A stretch of DNA of 8,870 nt from Kitasatospora phosalacinea (GCF_000717185.1 NZ_JNYE01000162.1:1-8870); one strand, 5' to 3'; counted from the stretch's first letter, positions 1 to 8,835 are shown. Made by a program: numbers and translations. The notes: generated from the sequence alone by a model not told the origin.

Positions 1-12
1 CTCGCCCCCACC

Positions 13-173
13 GCCGGAGGCGTGACCCACCCGCCTCCCGCTGCCGGAGGCACCAACTCCCCCGCCCCGCCCGGCCGGAGGCGTTGCCTCCTCCCGGCGC
101 GGGGCACCCCGCGCCCCCTTTCCGCCTCCCCGCCCCCGCCGGAGGCGTCACCTCCCCCGGCGCGGGGCACCCG
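13..173. repeat. Degenerate direct repeats downstream of the kinase gene
   Basis: The 9-mer GCCGGAGGC occurs four times, starting at 13, 43, 74 and 138. The steps are 30, 31 and 64 bases, as if a ~31-bp unit had been repeated and one copy had decayed. The last two copies extend into a longer shared block of about 36 bases that also contains GGCGCGGGGCACCC. The stretch 1-176 carries no convincing gene. The repeat lies just past the kinase stop codon, so it would be in the 3' untranslated region. Function unknown; it may be simple GC-rich repeat drift. Confidence 0.5.
96..115 (-). terminator. Possible hairpin terminator after the kinase gene
   Basis: GGCGCGGGG at 96-104 is the exact reverse complement of CCCCGCGCC at 107-115, with only CA between, so the real fold would be about 8 bp with a 4-base loop. 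It lies 62 bases beyond the kinase stop codon and has no T-tract, as is usual in streptomycetes. The dense GC background makes chance hairpins common, so the role is uncertain. Confidence 0.35.
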
Positions 174-176
174 CTC

Positions 177-1853
177 TCACGGAGCGGGCTGGAAGCTCTC
201 GAAAGAGGTCTGCCGGGCCAGCGAGCCCTCCGGCGCCGTCCACACCTCTTCGGGCATGGTCCAGTAGATCGCGTACCCGTACTTGCCGTTCCCGGTGACG
301 AACCCGCGGTTGAGCGAGTGCAGCAGGGTGCCGGTCTTGCCGGTGTACGTCCACTCCCAGTCGGCGGCGTTGGTCCAGTCCCGGTACGCGACGGACTCCA
401 CCCTGACCTTGCGGTAGTTGGTCATCCGCGCGTTGCGGTCGGACGCCTGCCAGTCCTTCAGCGCGCTGTCCCCGGCCGGGCTCTGCCAGTCGACGACCAG
501 TCGCAGTCCGCGGCCCTCGAAGCGCCGGCTGGTGGCGCGGTAGTCGGGCCCCTGGTCGACCATCCACTCGGGCAGCGTGATGCTGAACCCGGACTGGTCC
601 TTGTAGACCCGGTACCCGGCGGGCACCTGACCGGCCGTCGACGCGGGCGAGGGCTGCCCGGAGGGGCCGGCGGACGCCGGGGCGGAGGAGGCCGCGGAGG
701 CCGGGGCGGACGGTGACGCCGGGGCGGAGGCACCCGTGGTGACCGCCGGCGGCGCCGGTGTCGGCACGGTGCCGTCCGCGGAGCCGTTCCCGCCCCCGCC
801 GCCGTCGCCCTTCGGCCAGAACACCACCAGCGCCGCGACCACCACGAGCACCGCGAGCACCGCGGCCCCGGCCAGCACCCCGCGCCGCCGGTCGCCGAAC
901 GGCCCGCCCGCGGGCGGCACCTCGGCCGTCCGCTCGGGCCCCCGCACCTCGGCCGGGGCCGGGGCCGGGACGGCCACGGTCTCGGCCTCCGCCGCGGCCG
1001 CCGCCTTCGCCTCCGGCAGCGGCTTCCCCGCGGCGATCAGTTCGAGCAGCGGGCGGGCCGTTTCGGCGTCCATCCGCCGCTCCGGCTCCTTCTCCAGCAG
1101 GCCCTCGATGACGGTCCGCAGCGGCCCGGCGTTGCGCGGCGCCGGGAGCGGTTCGGTCATCACGGCGGTGAGGGTGGCCAGCGCGTCGCCCCGGTCGTAC
1201 GGCGGGACGCCCTCGACCATGGCGTACAGCGTGCCGCCCAGCGACCACAGGTCGGAGGGCGGTCCGGGGCGGCGGCCGCGGGCGCGTTCGGGGGCGATGT
1301 AGGAGGGGGCGCCGACCAGCATGCCGGTGGAGGTGATGGAGGTGTCGCCCTCGACGCTGGCGATGCCGAAGTCGGTGAGCACGGTGCGCCCGTCCTCGCC
1401 GATCAGCACGTTCGACGGTTTGACGTCCCGGTGCAGGATGCCCTGGTCGTGCGCGGCGCCGAGCACCCCGAGCAGGTCGAGGGCGATCCGGGCGGCCCGC
1501 TCGGGGGTGAGGACGCCGTCCTCGGCGACCACGTCGGCCAGCGAGCGCCCGGCGACCAGCTCCATCACGATCCAGGGCCGGTCGTCCTCCTCGACCACGT
1601 CGTAGACGGTGACGGCGGCGGTGTGCCGGATCCGGGCGGTGGCCTTGGCCTCGCGCATGGTGCGGACGACCAGCCGGTGCTTCTCGATCTCGTCGACGGT
1701 GCCGGTCATCCGGAGTTCCTTGACGGCGACGATCCGGCCCAGCATCTCGTCCTCGGCCCGCCAGACGGTGCCCATGCCGCCGCGTCCGAGCACCTCTCCG
1801 AGCCGGTAGCGGTCCGCCAGCAGTCGGCCGGTCGGTTCCTGCGGCTGCGTCAT
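177..1853 (-). CDS. Membrane-anchored Ser/Thr protein kinase (PknB-like) with an extracytoplasmic C-terminal domain
   Basis: A 558-residue Hanks-type kinase that phosphorylates Ser/Thr on unknown targets. The kinase domain covers residues ~16-275. It shows the glycine loop GRGGMGTV (23-30), the ATP-anchoring lysine in VAVK (Lys45), HRDVKPSN (141-148, catalytic Asp143), DFG (161-163), a Ser/Thr-rich activation segment and APE (187-189). A linker rich in Ala, Pro and Glu leads to one hydrophobic helix at ~325-346, then Gly- and Ser/Pro/Ala-rich linkers (~349-408). A compact Trp/Tyr-rich domain at ~410-558 should lie outside the cell. It has no PASTA repeats, so cell-wall muropeptide sensing as in PknB should not be assumed. 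The start is the ATG at 1853, preceded by GGGGAGAG with a 7-base gap; the frame is open further upstream but that stretch looks non-coding. The outer domain may be a sensor for an unknown ligand. Confidence 0.92.
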   Translation of the reverse strand: MTQPQEPTGRLLADRYRLGEVLGRGGMGTVWRAEDEMLGRIVAVKELRMTGTVDEIEKHRLVVRTMREAKATARIRHTAAVTVYDVVEEDDRPWIVMELVAGRSLADVVAEDGVLTPERAARIALDLLGVLGAAHDQGILHRDVKPSNVLIGEDGRTVLTDFGIASVEGDTSITSTGMLVGAPSYIAPERARGRRPGPPSDLWSLGGTLYAMVEGVPPYDRGDALATLTAVMTEPLPAPRNAGPLRTVIEGLLEKEPERRMDAETARPLLELIAAGKPLPEAKAAAAAEAETVAVPAPAPAEVRGPERTAEVPPAGGPFGDRRRGVLAGAAVLAVLVVVAALVVFWPKGDGGGGGNGSADGTVPTPAPPAVTTGASAPASPSAPASAASSAPASAGPSGQPSPASTAGQVPAGYRVYKDQSGFSITLPEWMVDQGPDYRATSRRFEGRGLRLVVDWQSPAGDSALKDWQASDRNARMTNYRKVRVESVAYRDWTNAADWEWTYTGKTGTLLHSLNRGFVTGNGKYGYAIYWTMPEEVWTAPEGSLARQTSFESFQPAP

Positions 1854-2026
1854 CGGTGCGCTCTCCCCATGGTGTTGCGGCCCCCGGCGGGCACCCCCGC
1901 CGCGACCTGACGGCGTGTCGGAGCGCCGAGGGTGGCGGTCGCACGCCGGACACCCATCATCCCCTGTCCCGTCCCGTCCCGGCCACCCGCCCCCCTCGCC
2001 CCGCACCGCCCGGGGCCGGGCGCCGA

Positions 2027-2071
2027 CGCCGAAGGGCCCCCGCCGCGGCGCACGGCGGGGGCCCTTCGGCG
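2027..2071 (-). terminator. Strong hairpin terminator of guaB3
   Basis: The arms 2027-2045 and 2053-2071 are perfect reverse complements over 19 bp, around the 7-base loop CGGCGCA. The arms carry GAAGGGCCCCCGCC, a common kind of streptomycete terminator stem. It begins 9 bases past the guaB3 stop codon. No T-tract follows. It separates guaB3 transcription from the kinase gene, whose start is ~170 bases further on. I saw no clear promoter in 1854-2026, only tandem GTCCC/GGGAC copies near 1966-1980. Confidence 0.85.
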
Positions 2072-2080
2072 GGGGGCGGG

Positions 2081-3199
2081 TCAGCGGCCGGGGTTGACCG
2101 TGACCTCGACCCGCTGGAACTCCTTGAGCTCGGTGTAGCCGGTGGTGGCCATCGCCCGGCGCAGCGCGCCGAACAGGTTCATGGTGCCGTCGGGGGTGTG
2201 CGACGGGCCGGCCAGGATCTGCTCGGTGGTGCCGACGGTGCCCAGGTGGACCCGCTTGCCGCGCGGCAGCTCCTCGTGGACGGCCTCCATGCCCCAGTGG
2301 TAGCCGTGGCCGGGCGCGTCGGTGGCGCGGGCCAGCGCGGCGCCGATCATCACCGCGTCCGCGCCGCAGGCGACGGCCTTGGGGATGTCGCCGCTGTAGC
2401 CGACGCCGCCGTCCGCGATCACGTGCACGTACCGGCCGCCGGACTCGTCCATGTAGTCGCGGCGGGCGGCCGCGACGTCCGCCACGGCGGTGGCCATCGG
2501 CACCTGGATGCCCAGCACGCCCCGGGTGGTGTGCGCGGCGCCGCCGCCGAAGCCGACCAGCACGCCGGCCGCGCCGGTGCGCATCAGGTGCAGCGCGGCG
2601 GTGTAGGTGGCGCAGCCGCCGACGATCACCGGCACGTCCAGCTCGTAGATGAACTGCTTCAGGTTCAGCGGCTCGGCCGCGCCCGAGACGTGCTCGGCGG
2701 AGACGGTGGTGCCGCGGATGACGAACACGTCGACCCCGGCGTCCACCACGGCCTTGGAGAACTCGGCGGTGCGCTGCGGCGAGAGCGCCGCGGCGGTCAC
2801 GACACCGGAGTCACGGACCTCCTTGATCCGCTCCTTGATCAGCTCGGCCTTGATCGGCTCCGCGTACACCTCCTGCAGGCGCCGGGTCGCCGCCGCCTCG
2901 TCGGTGATCGCGGCGATCTCCGCCAGCAGCGGCCGCGGGTCCTCGTACCGCGTCCACAGCCCCTCCAGGTTCAGCACGCCCAGGCCGCCCAGCTGCCCGA
3001 TCGCGATGGCCTGCTGCGGCGACACCACGCTGTCCATCGGCGCGGCCAGGAACGGCAGTTCGAACCGGTAGGCGTCGATCTGCCAGGCGATCGAGACCTC
3101 CTTCGGGTCACGCGTACGGCGGCTGGGGACGACGGCGATGTCGTCGAAGGAGTACGCCCGGCGGCCGCGCTTGCCTCGCCCGATCTCGATCTCAGTCAC
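2081..3199 (-). CDS. guaB3: GuaB3 family protein, IMP dehydrogenase-related, lacking CBS domains
   Basis: A 372-residue TIM-barrel protein of the IMPDH/GMP reductase superfamily, matching the actinobacterial GuaB3 (IMPDH-related 1) type. Conserved barrel pieces are LAAPMDSVVS (51-60), RGTTVSAEHVSG (162-173), IVGGCATYTA (192-201) and IADGGVGYSGD (261-271). It lacks the ~110-residue CBS pair of GuaB. At the catalytic loop, GuaB reads GSICTTR but this protein reads GAAHTTR, with His223 where IMPDH has its nucleophilic cysteine. Standard IMPDH chemistry through a thioimidate is therefore doubtful. The start is a GTG at 3199 (VTEIEIGRGKRG), chosen because AGAAGGG lies 6 bases before it and related proteins begin MTEIEIGRGKRG. 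The 169-base gap from guaB holds the guaB terminator, so guaB3 probably has its own promoter. The family is well recognised; its reaction in actinomycetes is less certain. Confidence 0.93.
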   Translation of the reverse strand: MTEIEIGRGKRGRRAYSFDDIAVVPSRRTRDPKEVSIAWQIDAYRFELPFLAAPMDSVVSPQQAIAIGQLGGLGVLNLEGLWTRYEDPRPLLAEIAAITDEAAATRRLQEVYAEPIKAELIKERIKEVRDSGVVTAAALSPQRTAEFSKAVVDAGVDVFVIRGTTVSAEHVSGAAEPLNLKQFIYELDVPVIVGGCATYTAALHLMRTGAAGVLVGFGGGAAHTTRGVLGIQVPMATAVADVAAARRDYMDESGGRYVHVIADGGVGYSGDIPKAVACGADAVMIGAALARATDAPGHGYHWGMEAVHEELPRGKRVHLGTVGTTEQILAGPSHTPDGTMNLFGALRRAMATTGYTELKEFQRVEVTVNPGR

Positions 3200-3205
3200 T
3201 TCGAG

Positions 3206-3212
3206 CCCTTCT
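3206..3212 (-). promoter_or_regulatory. Ribosome binding site fixing the guaB3 GTG start
   Basis: AGAAGGG on the minus strand lies 6 bases before the GTG at 3199. The frame has an ATG further upstream at 3256 that would add 19 residues. That extension overlaps this site and shows no conserved sequence, so the GTG is preferred. Confidence 0.75.
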
Positions 3213-3305
3213 GCTGCTTTCCATCTCCCGACCGGGTCCCCCCGGCCACGCCCCAAGTATCCCGTACCGGGCCCGCCCGCCCCGCCAGGGGCGCACCCGC
3301 GCCCC

Positions 3306-3366
3306 CCGGACAGCAGGGATCCGCCCGGCCCGCGGTCACCTGCGGTCCGGGCGGATCCCTGTCCGG
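3306..3366 (-). terminator. Long hairpin terminator of guaB
   Basis: The left arm 3306-3328 and right arm 3347-3366 are reverse complements over 20 bp, apart from a 3-base bulge in the left arm (CAGCAGGG against CAGGG). The loop is 18 bases. The hairpin starts 2 bases after the guaB stop codon, the position expected of an intrinsic terminator. It has no T-tract. Its size and position make termination or 3'-end protection likely. Confidence 0.8.
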
Positions 3367-3368
3367 TC

Positions 3369-5871
<2,503 letters not shown>

Positions 5872-6060
5872 CGGTCCATGGTGCCTGGTCGGGCCGGAAA
5901 ACGCGGCACCGCGTCCGGACTTGTGCATCGGAACGTTATCCGTCGCCGCGTGCACCGTGCCGCCTCCCCTGCCTGTCCGCTGGTCCCCGAGGTGCTCCAC
6001 TACTCCATGGTGCAGCCTCGGGACCACAACGTCACACGTCCGAGCGAGCGCAGTTCGCGC

Positions 6061-6075
6061 GTCCGCTCAGCGGAC
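6061..6075 (-). other. Small hairpin centred on the bldM stop codon
   Basis: GTCCGC at 6061-6066 and GCGGAC at 6070-6075 flank TCA, the complement of the bldM stop codon TGA. The stem is 6 bp with a 3-base loop. It could aid termination or protect the 3' end, but it is short and partly coding. Confidence 0.3.
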
Positions 6076-6678
6076 CAGGCCCCAGCGGAAGCCCAGCGCC
6101 ACCGCGTGCGCGCGGTCCGAGGCACCCAACTTCTTGAACAGCCGCCTGGCGTGCGTCTTCACCGTGTCCTCGGACAGGAACAGCTCGCGGCCGATCTCGG
6201 CGTTGGAACGGCCGTGGCTCATCCCCTCCAGCACCTGGATCTCACGGGCCGTCAGGGTCGGTGCGGCGCCCATGTCCGGACTGCGGAGCCGGCGCGGCGC
6301 CAGGCGCCAGGTCGGGTCGGCCAGCGCCTGGGTGACGGTGGCCCGCAGTTCGGCGCGCGAGGCGTCCTTGTGCAGGTAGCCGCGGGCCCCGGCGGCGACC
6401 GCGAGGGCCACCCCGTCCAGGTCCTCGGCGACGGTGAGCATGATGATCCGGGCGCCCGGGTCGGCCGACAGCAGTCGGCGGACCGTCTCGACCCCGCCGA
6501 GGCCGGGCATCCGGACGTCCATCAGAACGAGATCGGAACGGTCGGCCACCCAGCGGCGGAGGACCTCCTCACCGTTCGTCGCAGTGGTCACCCGGTCCAC
6601 TCCGGGCACAGTCGCCACCGCACGGCGAAGCGCCTCCCGGGCGAGCGGGGAATCGTCGCAGACGAGTACGGATGTCAT
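6067..6678 (-). CDS. bldM: Developmental response regulator BldM
   Basis: A 203-residue atypical NarL/FixJ-type response regulator needed for aerial growth and sporulation. The receiver domain (1-~120) has the acidic pair Asp8-Asp9, Asp54 at the phosphorylation position (LVLMDVRMPG) and Lys104 (GYLHKDAS). The C-terminal LuxR-type helix-turn-helix (~140-200) shows LTAREIQVL, SNAEIGRELFLSEDTVKTHARRLFKKL. Published work shows that Asp54 phosphorylation is not required in S. coelicolor. BldM acts as a homodimer at early targets and as a BldM-WhiI heterodimer at late ones. No partner histidine kinase is nearby. The ATG at 6678 is preceded by GGAGGA at a 5-base gap. Its upstream region has a sigma-BldN-type promoter. 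I saw no TTA codon, so it does not depend directly on bldA. Sequence identity to the known protein looks very high. Confidence 0.97.
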   Translation of the reverse strand: MTSVLVCDDSPLAREALRRAVATVPGVDRVTTATNGEEVLRRWVADRSDLVLMDVRMPGLGGVETVRRLLSADPGARIIMLTVAEDLDGVALAVAAGARGYLHKDASRAELRATVTQALADPTWRLAPRRLRSPDMGAAPTLTAREIQVLEGMSHGRSNAEIGRELFLSEDTVKTHARRLFKKLGASDRAHAVALGFRWGLVR

Positions 6679-6822
6679 GACCGTCCTCCGCAGCTGATCC
6701 GCGTCACGTTGAGCCTCCTGGCTGGTACGAACCTCTCCGACACGGCCCCGGCACGGACCCGTTCCGGTCGCCTCGCTGCGCGACCGTCCCCTGTCCCGTC
6801 CCCTCTGACCGCCTCCGTACAT

Positions 6823-6850
6823 CCAACGACCGTCACTCGAATGAGTTACG
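6823..6850 (-). promoter_or_regulatory. Sigma-BldN-type promoter of bldM (bldMp1)
   Basis: On the minus strand, CGTAAC (6850-6845) is followed after exactly 16 bases by CGTTGG (6828-6823). The sigma-BldN target promoter known upstream of bldM in S. coelicolor is, as I recall it, CGTAAC-16-CGTTGA, so this matches 11 of 12 bases with the same spacing. The implied leader before the bldM ATG at 6678 is ~135-140 bases. This places bldM under the ECF sigma factor BldN. Confidence 0.85.
6832..6849. promoter_or_regulatory. Imperfect palindrome over the bldM promoter -35 and spacer
   Basis: GTCACTCGAATGAGTTAC is an 18-base dyad with 6 of the outer 7 pairs matching. It covers most of the -35 and all but three bases of the spacer. 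It loosely resembles the BldM homodimer site as I remember it (TCACCC, 4 bases, GGGTGA), with 10 of 14 fixed positions matching when CG at the centre edges is counted. Its position would suit a repressor or autoregulator. The identity of the binding protein is inference. Confidence 0.4.
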
Positions 6851-7209
6851 GCTTCACGTCCATCTCCACCACTGTACGTGGCCGACCCATCACACAAGAG
6901 CCACCTCGCGGTGCACGCGCCGCACTTTTGTGCAGCTCGCGCGCGGTGTCCGCGCCCTGCACGCCCTCCGGGGGCGGTCCGCGCCCGGTCGGACACCCGA
7001 TCGATGCAGCATTCGGGTTCAAACCTCTTGCCCCTTTTGTCCGTTTTTATAGCTTCTGTCAGGTCATTGACTGATTCGTCGGTCTGTGGGTGACTTGTCC
7101 GTGTAGCGGCCTTAAGTCATATTTCCAGGTGTCCGTACCGGCCCCGTGCAGCCTCGCCGCAGCGACCGCGACCGAGCAGCCAGGTCCCGAGCCATGAAGG
7201 GAACGAGCC

Positions 7210-7536
7210 ATGGCAGATTTCTCCCGCCTCCCCGGCCCCAACGCAGACCTCTGGGACTGGCAGCTCTCCGCAGCCTGCCGCGGCGTCGACAGTTCGCTGT
7301 TCTTCCACCCCGAGGGCGAGCGCGGCGCGGCCCGGACCTCCCGCGAGACGAGCGCCAAGGAGGTCTGCATGCGCTGCCCGGTGCGCACCCAGTGCGCGGC
7401 CCACGCCCTGGCCGTCCGCGAGCCCTACGGGGTGTGGGGCGGCATGACCGAGGACGAGCGCGAGGAACTGCTCGGCCGCTCGCGCAACCGGCTGGCCGAG
7501 GTGCCGCTCGCGATGCCGCAGAGCATCCGCCGCTGA
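7210..7536 (+). CDS. whiD: WhiB-like iron-sulfur transcription factor WhiD
   Basis: A 108-residue Wbl protein needed for late sporulation, that is spore wall thickening and septum placement. Four cysteines (Cys23, Cys53, Cys56, Cys62), in the spacing C-29-C-2-C-5-C, bind a [4Fe-4S] cluster sensitive to oxygen and nitric oxide. The Wbl turn GVWGG sits at 74-78, followed by TEDEREEL and a basic patch (GRSRNR) thought to contact DNA. The N-terminus MADFSRLPGPNADLWDWQL and the linkage to bldM make it WhiD and not another Wbl. The ATG at 7210 has AAGGGA 7 bases before it. An earlier ATG at 7194 is out of frame. Family knowledge: several Wbl proteins act by binding region 4 of the principal sigma factor, which is of interest beside shbA. 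It is transcribed divergently from bldM and converges on lysR. Confidence 0.95.
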   Translation: MADFSRLPGPNADLWDWQLSAACRGVDSSLFFHPEGERGAARTSRETSAKEVCMRCPVRTQCAAHALAVREPYGVWGGMTEDEREELLGRSRNRLAEVPLAMPQSIRR

Positions 7537-7631
7537 GACCGCCGCCGCCGGACCCGCCGCACCCCCGCCCCGCCGCGGCCGTCCCCGCCGCAGCGGAACG
7601 CCCCGCGCGGACGCGTCGCCCGCCCGTCCCC

Positions 7632-7664
7632 GGCGGCCGCCGCGCTCAGCGGGCGGCGGCCGCC
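7632..7664. terminator. Possible convergent terminator between whiD and the lysR gene
   Basis: GGCGGCCGCCGC at 7632-7643 pairs with GCGGCGGCCGCC at 7653-7664 across a 9-base loop that includes the lysR stop codon. A stem of 12 bp between two converging genes could stop transcription from both sides. The right arm codes for the polyalanine end of the LysR protein, so codon bias alone could create part of it. The remainder of 7537-7631 is GC-rich with nothing else recognisable. Confidence 0.4.
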
Positions 7665-8644
7665 GCGAGCTGCTCCAGCATCAGCGCCACCGCCGGGACC
7701 CCCTCCAGGTCCGGCAGGGTCAGCGCCACCACCTCGCGCCGGGCCGGCTCCCCCGACGCCACCCGCACCGGCACCGCCGCCACTCCCGGGTGCCGCACCG
7801 ACTCCAGCGCCAGCCCCGGCAGCACCGCCACCCCCAGGCCGGCGCCCACCAGGCCCACCACCGCCGGGTAGTCGTCCGTCGCGAACTCGATCGACGGCGC
7901 GAAGCCCGCGCCCGTGCACAGCTCCACCAGGTGGCCCCGGCACTGCGGGCAGCCCGCGATCCACTGCTCGCCCGCCAGCTCGGACAGGTCCACCGGCGCG
8001 TCCTCGCCCCGGCCCGCGAGCGGGTGCCCCGCCGGGACGAGGCCCACCAGCGGGTCGTCCAGCAGCGGGCGCACCACCAGCTCCGACCAGTCGTTCGCGG
8101 CCGCCGTCGCCGCCGCCTCCAGCGCCGCCTCGGCCCGCGCCTCGCGCAGCGTCGCGTGCGGGGACGGCAGGCTCAGGCCGCCCTGCGAGTCCGGGTAGCG
8201 GAAGGCCAGCGCCACCTCGCACTCGCCGCCGCGCAGCATCGCCAGCGCCTGGGTCGGCTCGGCCTCCACCAGCGAGACCCGCACCCCCGGGTGCGCCGCC
8301 CGCACCTGCGCCACCGAGCGCGGCACCAGCGTCGAGCTCGCCGTCGGGAACGAGACCAGCCGCACCCGGCCCGCCCGCAGCCCGGCGATCGCCGCGACCT
8401 CCTCCTCGGCGGCCGACAGCCCCGCGAGGATCCCGTCCGCGTGCCGCAGCAGCACCCGTCCGGCCTCGCTCAACTGCATCTCCCGCCCGGCCCGCACCAC
8501 CAGCGGGGTGTCCACCGCCTTCTCCAGCGCCTTCATCTGCTGGCTCACCGCGGGCTGCGTGCACCCCAGTTCGCGCGCCGCGGCGGAGAACGACCCGGTC
8601 CGGGCGACGGCGTGCAGGACGCGGAGGTGGCGGGCTTCGATCAC
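7646..8644 (-). CDS. LysR-family transcriptional regulator
   Basis: A 332-residue DNA-binding regulator. The winged helix-turn-helix is at 1-60 (HLRVLHAVARTGSFSAAARELGCTQPAVSQQMKALE), followed by the linker helix (~65-88) and a LysR substrate-binding domain (~93-300: RVRLVSFPTASSTLVP, DPLVGLVPAGHPLAG, FATDDYPAVVGLVGAGLGVAVLP). The effector and target genes are unknown. Two oddities stand out: an Ala/Glu/Arg-rich segment at ~163-184 inside the effector domain, and a cysteine group Cys232, Cys235, Cys243 (GCPQCRGHLVELC). I chose the GTG at 8644 (VIEARHLRVL), since LysR proteins usually begin a few residues before the first helix. Upstream in-frame codons read like non-coding sequence. No ribosome site precedes it. 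TACAGT lies 7 bases before the GTG, which would suit a leaderless transcript. Its gene partner may start at the right edge. Confidence 0.92.
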   Translation of the reverse strand: MIEARHLRVLHAVARTGSFSAAARELGCTQPAVSQQMKALEKAVDTPLVVRAGREMQLSEAGRVLLRHADGILAGLSAAEEEVAAIAGLRAGRVRLVSFPTASSTLVPRSVAQVRAAHPGVRVSLVEAEPTQALAMLRGGECEVALAFRYPDSQGGLSLPSPHATLREARAEAALEAAATAAANDWSELVVRPLLDDPLVGLVPAGHPLAGRGEDAPVDLSELAGEQWIAGCPQCRGHLVELCTGAGFAPSIEFATDDYPAVVGLVGAGLGVAVLPGLALESVRHPGVAAVPVRVASGEPARREVVALTLPDLEGVPAVALMLEQLAAAAAR

Positions 8645-8651
8645 GCGGTCA

Positions 8652-8657
8652 ACTGTA
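8652..8657 (-). promoter_or_regulatory. Possible -10 box for a leaderless lysR transcript
   Basis: TACAGT on the minus strand ends 7 bases before the GTG start at 8644, and no Shine-Dalgarno sequence is present. This is the pattern of leaderless actinobacterial genes. A matching -35 box is not evident. Confidence 0.3.
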
Positions 8658-8728
8658 AGGGGAGCCAAAACGGGGGCGCGAGGTCCTGGCGGCCCGGGCC
8701 CCGCACTACGGGAGTGCATGGGTCCGGT

Positions 8729-8763
8729 CGCGCAGTTCCTCGCGCCCCCGGGGTCGCTGCCCC
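8729..8763 (+). repeat. Streptomyces-type dispersed intergenic motif with hairpin
   Basis: CGCGCAGTTCCTCGCGCCCC (8729-8748) is one base from CGCGCAGTTCCCCGCGCCCC, a motif I recall as very common between streptomycete genes. It is followed by GGGG-TCGCTG-CCCC (8750-8763), a short hairpin, as such elements often are. The function of the class is not settled; termination is a usual guess. The identification is from memory. Confidence 0.45.
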
Positions 8764-8835
8764 TCGCGGGTCAGCTAGACGAGTAGTTCCGAAGTCTGCT
8801 GGCTTTGCTGGTTCTGCTCCGGGCATGCAGGGAGG

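Larger units (their letters stand above)
6679..7209. promoter_or_regulatory. Divergent control region between bldM and whiD
   Basis: A 531-base gap without a believable gene; the part near 7015-7125 is the most AT-rich of the window. On the bldM side it holds the sigma-BldN-type promoter, and further upstream TACAGT (6876-6871) preceded by TCTTGT at 17 bases, a weak candidate second promoter. GCACTTTTGTGC at 6922-6933 is a short perfect inverted repeat. On the whiD side are TTGACT at 7067-7072, the nested repeat TCAG-8-CTGA (7059-7074), and TTGTCC (7095-7100) 17 bases before CATATT (7118-7123). A GGGTGA half site occurs at 7088-7093. Only the bldM promoter is convincing. Confidence 0.7.

Noticed and set aside
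148..1953. A 601-codon minus-strand frame over the kinase gene
   Set aside because: It lies in a different frame of the same strand as a kinase with every catalytic motif. The alternative product is almost all Arg, Gly and Ala.
7013..7030. GGTTCAAACC resembling a tRNA T-arm
   Set aside because: The flanking bases do not form the 5-bp T-stem, and no acceptor, D or anticodon arms fit around it.
7194..7212. Alternative upstream ATG at 7194 for whiD
   Set aside because: It is in another frame, and the ATG at 7210 has a better-placed ribosome site and gives the conserved WhiD N-terminus.
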